From Bacilli bacterium (GTDB lineage: Bacteria > Bacillota_I > Bacilli_A > RFN20 > CAG-826), in contig JAEDDA010000035.1 in NCBI GenBank assembly GCA_016298185.1, positions 1-7,359 on the forward strand: a stretch of DNA of 7,359 nucleotides, written 5' to 3'. Positions 6,463-7,359 of the stretch are shown piece after piece. The notes under the pieces were generated by a model. That model worked only from the letters and a program-made list of their open reading frames with translations, did no database searches and was not told where the DNA came from. Position numbers and translations under genes: made by a program. Each line of letters begins with the position of its first letter. Position 1 is the stretch's first letter.

Positions 6463-7170
6463 TTATTGAGCTGGTTTTTCAAGAGTTCTGAGTTTGGCAT
6501 CGCCATAAGAGAACTTATAGAAAGATTCACTGCCATTGTCCTTGGTTATGAACTTTAATGGTAAGTTGTTCTTAATAACAAATGTCACTATATTTTTTCT
6601 TTCAACAGTATTTTCTCCATCTTGATAATCATATGTTGCAGTAGAAATCATTTTGTATTCGCAAGACCAAGTCTTTGTGAAACTATTTTTAATGTCCTTG
6701 TATGTTTCTTGTTCTTCTATTGGTTTAAGCATGTTCTTACAAGAAGTAATGCCTTGATTTAATTTGGCGTAAACTTCACCACGACCATTGGCCATATAAA
6801 CATCGAATTGTTCTTTGGTGATTTCCGACCATTTGTTGTTGCTGGTGATTGTGTGTTTTTCAGCGTGATAATATTTGTAATTTGCTTCGGAATCGCCTTC
6901 TCTCCAAGTATATAACTCAGTAATAATTGGAACGATAAGCGCTAAAGCGTTTGTGGTATTAATATAAAATTCCCCTTCTTTGTAATCAATTTTATTAACA
7001 CCAAATCCGTTTTGCATATGGACATTATCTAATTTGTCACTTTCCATTGCGACATTAGCTTCAGTCACTTCTAAAATAGAGACAAATTTGTCTTGTTTAA
7101 TGTTTGTATCGCAAGCGGTTAAAACTAAAGAACCGAGTGCTAATAAGATAAATGGAACTTTTTTATTTAT
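6463..7170 (-). CDS. Lipoprotein of unknown function; start codon non-canonical (ATA) or damaged
   Basis: The frame encodes a lipoprotein signal: Lys-Lys, then VPFILLALGSLVLTAC with the lipobox LTAC and acylated Cys20 (codon 7113-7111). The mature protein has about 216 residues and should be anchored on the outer face of the membrane. The C-terminal half is rich in alternating beta strands (about 165-228), and Cys144 and Cys170 could form a disulfide. I do not recognise the family. No ATG, GTG or TTG exists in frame from the preceding stop (TGA at 7189-7187 region) through the signal peptide. The ATA at 7170 lies six bases after GAGGGG and would give MNKKVPF. The first conventional start is the GTG at 7068, which would discard the lipobox and has no ribosome site. 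The gene leads the unit with the surface protein and mscS. Confidence is high for the frame and lower for the start. Confidence 0.75.
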   Translation of the reverse strand: MNKKVPFILLALGSLVLTACDTNIKQDKFVSILEVTEANVAMESDKLDNVHMQNGFGVNKIDYKEGEFYINTTNALALIVPIITELYTWREGDSEANYKYYHAEKHTITSNNKWSEITKEQFDVYMANGRGEVYAKLNQGITSCKNMLKPIEEQETYKDIKNSFTKTWSCEYKMISTATYDYQDGENTVERKNIVTFVIKNNLPLKFITKDNGSESFYKFSYGDAKLRTLEKPAQ

Positions 7171-7176
7171 ATAAAA

Positions 7177-7183
7177 CCCCTCT
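7177..7183 (-). promoter_or_regulatory. Ribosome binding site that sets the lipoprotein start
   Basis: AGAGGGG is complementary to the anti-Shine-Dalgarno over its GAGG core and lies six bases before the ATA at 7170. This equals the six-base gap seen at the Sel1 gene. It argues that translation begins near 7170 rather than at the GTG at 7068. Confidence 0.55.
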
Positions 7184-7205
7184 TTTCATTTCTAAAACAC
7201 ATTTT

Positions 7206-7211
7206 ATTATA
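7206..7211 (-). promoter_or_regulatory. Perfect -10 box upstream of the lipoprotein gene
   Basis: TATAAT lies 35 bases before the proposed ATA start and would give a leader of about 29 bases holding the AGAGGGG site. No good TTGACA-like hexamer appears 16-18 bases further upstream, where the sequence is nearly pure A/T. Likely the promoter of the lipoprotein, surface-protein and mscS unit. Confidence 0.5.
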
Positions 7212-7263
7212 AATTACGGTTTTATTAAATTATTATTTAAAATAATCCGCATTTATGAACTTT

Positions 7264-7359
7264 TTATCCAATGACAAATAATAGAGTTATCAGCGCCATC
7301 CACTGTAAACCAGTCATAAAACCATCGACTTGATAGATTGCGGGACCACAATATCTTCT
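7264..7359 (-). CDS. C-terminal fragment of an unidentified gene
   Basis: The frame beginning at the window edge stays open for 31 codons to the TAA at 7266-7264. It would encode a tail ending in a hydrophobic stretch, GLQWMALITLLFVIG. Arginine is written AGA, as in the neighbouring genes. A second frame is also open, to a TAA near 7257, and reads VDGADNSIICHWIKSS at its end, but it uses CGC and CGA for arginine and several tryptophans. The third frame closes early at TGA. The choice of frame is therefore uncertain, and no function can be given. Confidence 0.35.
   Translation of the reverse strand, partial: RRYCGPAIYQVDGFMTGLQWMALITLLFVIG

Noticed and set aside
7068..7068. GTG at 7068 as the lipoprotein gene start
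   Set aside because: It has no ribosome site and would discard an intact signal peptide with lipobox that is in the same frame and has a ribosome site at the right distance.
7232..7246. AT-only inverted repeat (arms ATTATTT/AAATAAT) after the partial gene
   Set aside because: One-base centre, no GC pairs and no T-tract on the minus strand; too weak to call a terminator.
1..7359. Use of TGA for tryptophan (Mycoplasma-type code)
   Set aside because: All complete genes read through with TGG for tryptophan and stop at TAA; none needs TGA read as an amino acid.

Overview
The window is AT-rich and every gene supported here reads on the minus strand. Every complete gene stops with TAA, tryptophan is written TGG, and clear GAGGTGA or AGGAGG ribosome binding sites sit before some genes. 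Together with a BspA-type leucine-rich repeat protein, an MscS channel and a large surface protein with an Ala/Thr/Val-rich anchor, this suggests an uncultured low-GC Firmicutes relative, perhaps a gut or rumen Bacilli/Erysipelotrichia/Mollicutes-like lineage using the standard code. The taxonomic guess is inference. No tRNA, rRNA, CRISPR array or transposase is visible.

Reading in the direction of transcription (high to low coordinates), the window opens with the end of an unidentified gene (7359-7264). A short intergenic region follows, with a perfect TATAAT box. A three-gene unit comes next: a lipoprotein of unknown function (7170-6463), a 720-residue single-pass protein with about five beta-rich, fibronectin-III-like domains (6425-4263), and an MscS-type mechanosensitive channel (4237-3131). 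A strong hairpin terminator at 3106-3074 closes this unit. The grouping of two envelope proteins with a tension-gated channel suggests a shared role at the cell envelope, but that is inference.

A single HAD-family phosphatase gene (3058-2426) lies between this terminator and its own hairpin terminator (2423-2398). It has no Shine-Dalgarno and may be read from a leaderless mRNA.

An AT-rich intergenic stretch (2425-2273) holds a likely promoter with an extended -10 and a 24-bp AT palindrome. A second unit follows: a cytoplasmic Sel1-repeat protein (2272-1448), an ASCH-domain protein one base behind it (1446-1102), and a four-helix membrane protein carrying a BspA-like leucine-rich repeat domain (1061 to the window edge, where only the stop codon appears to be cut).

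The most striking oddity is the lipoprotein gene. Its signal peptide and lipobox are intact, but no ATG, GTG or TTG lies in frame between the preceding in-frame stop and the signal peptide. The best-placed codon is ATA, six bases after a purine-rich ribosome binding site.
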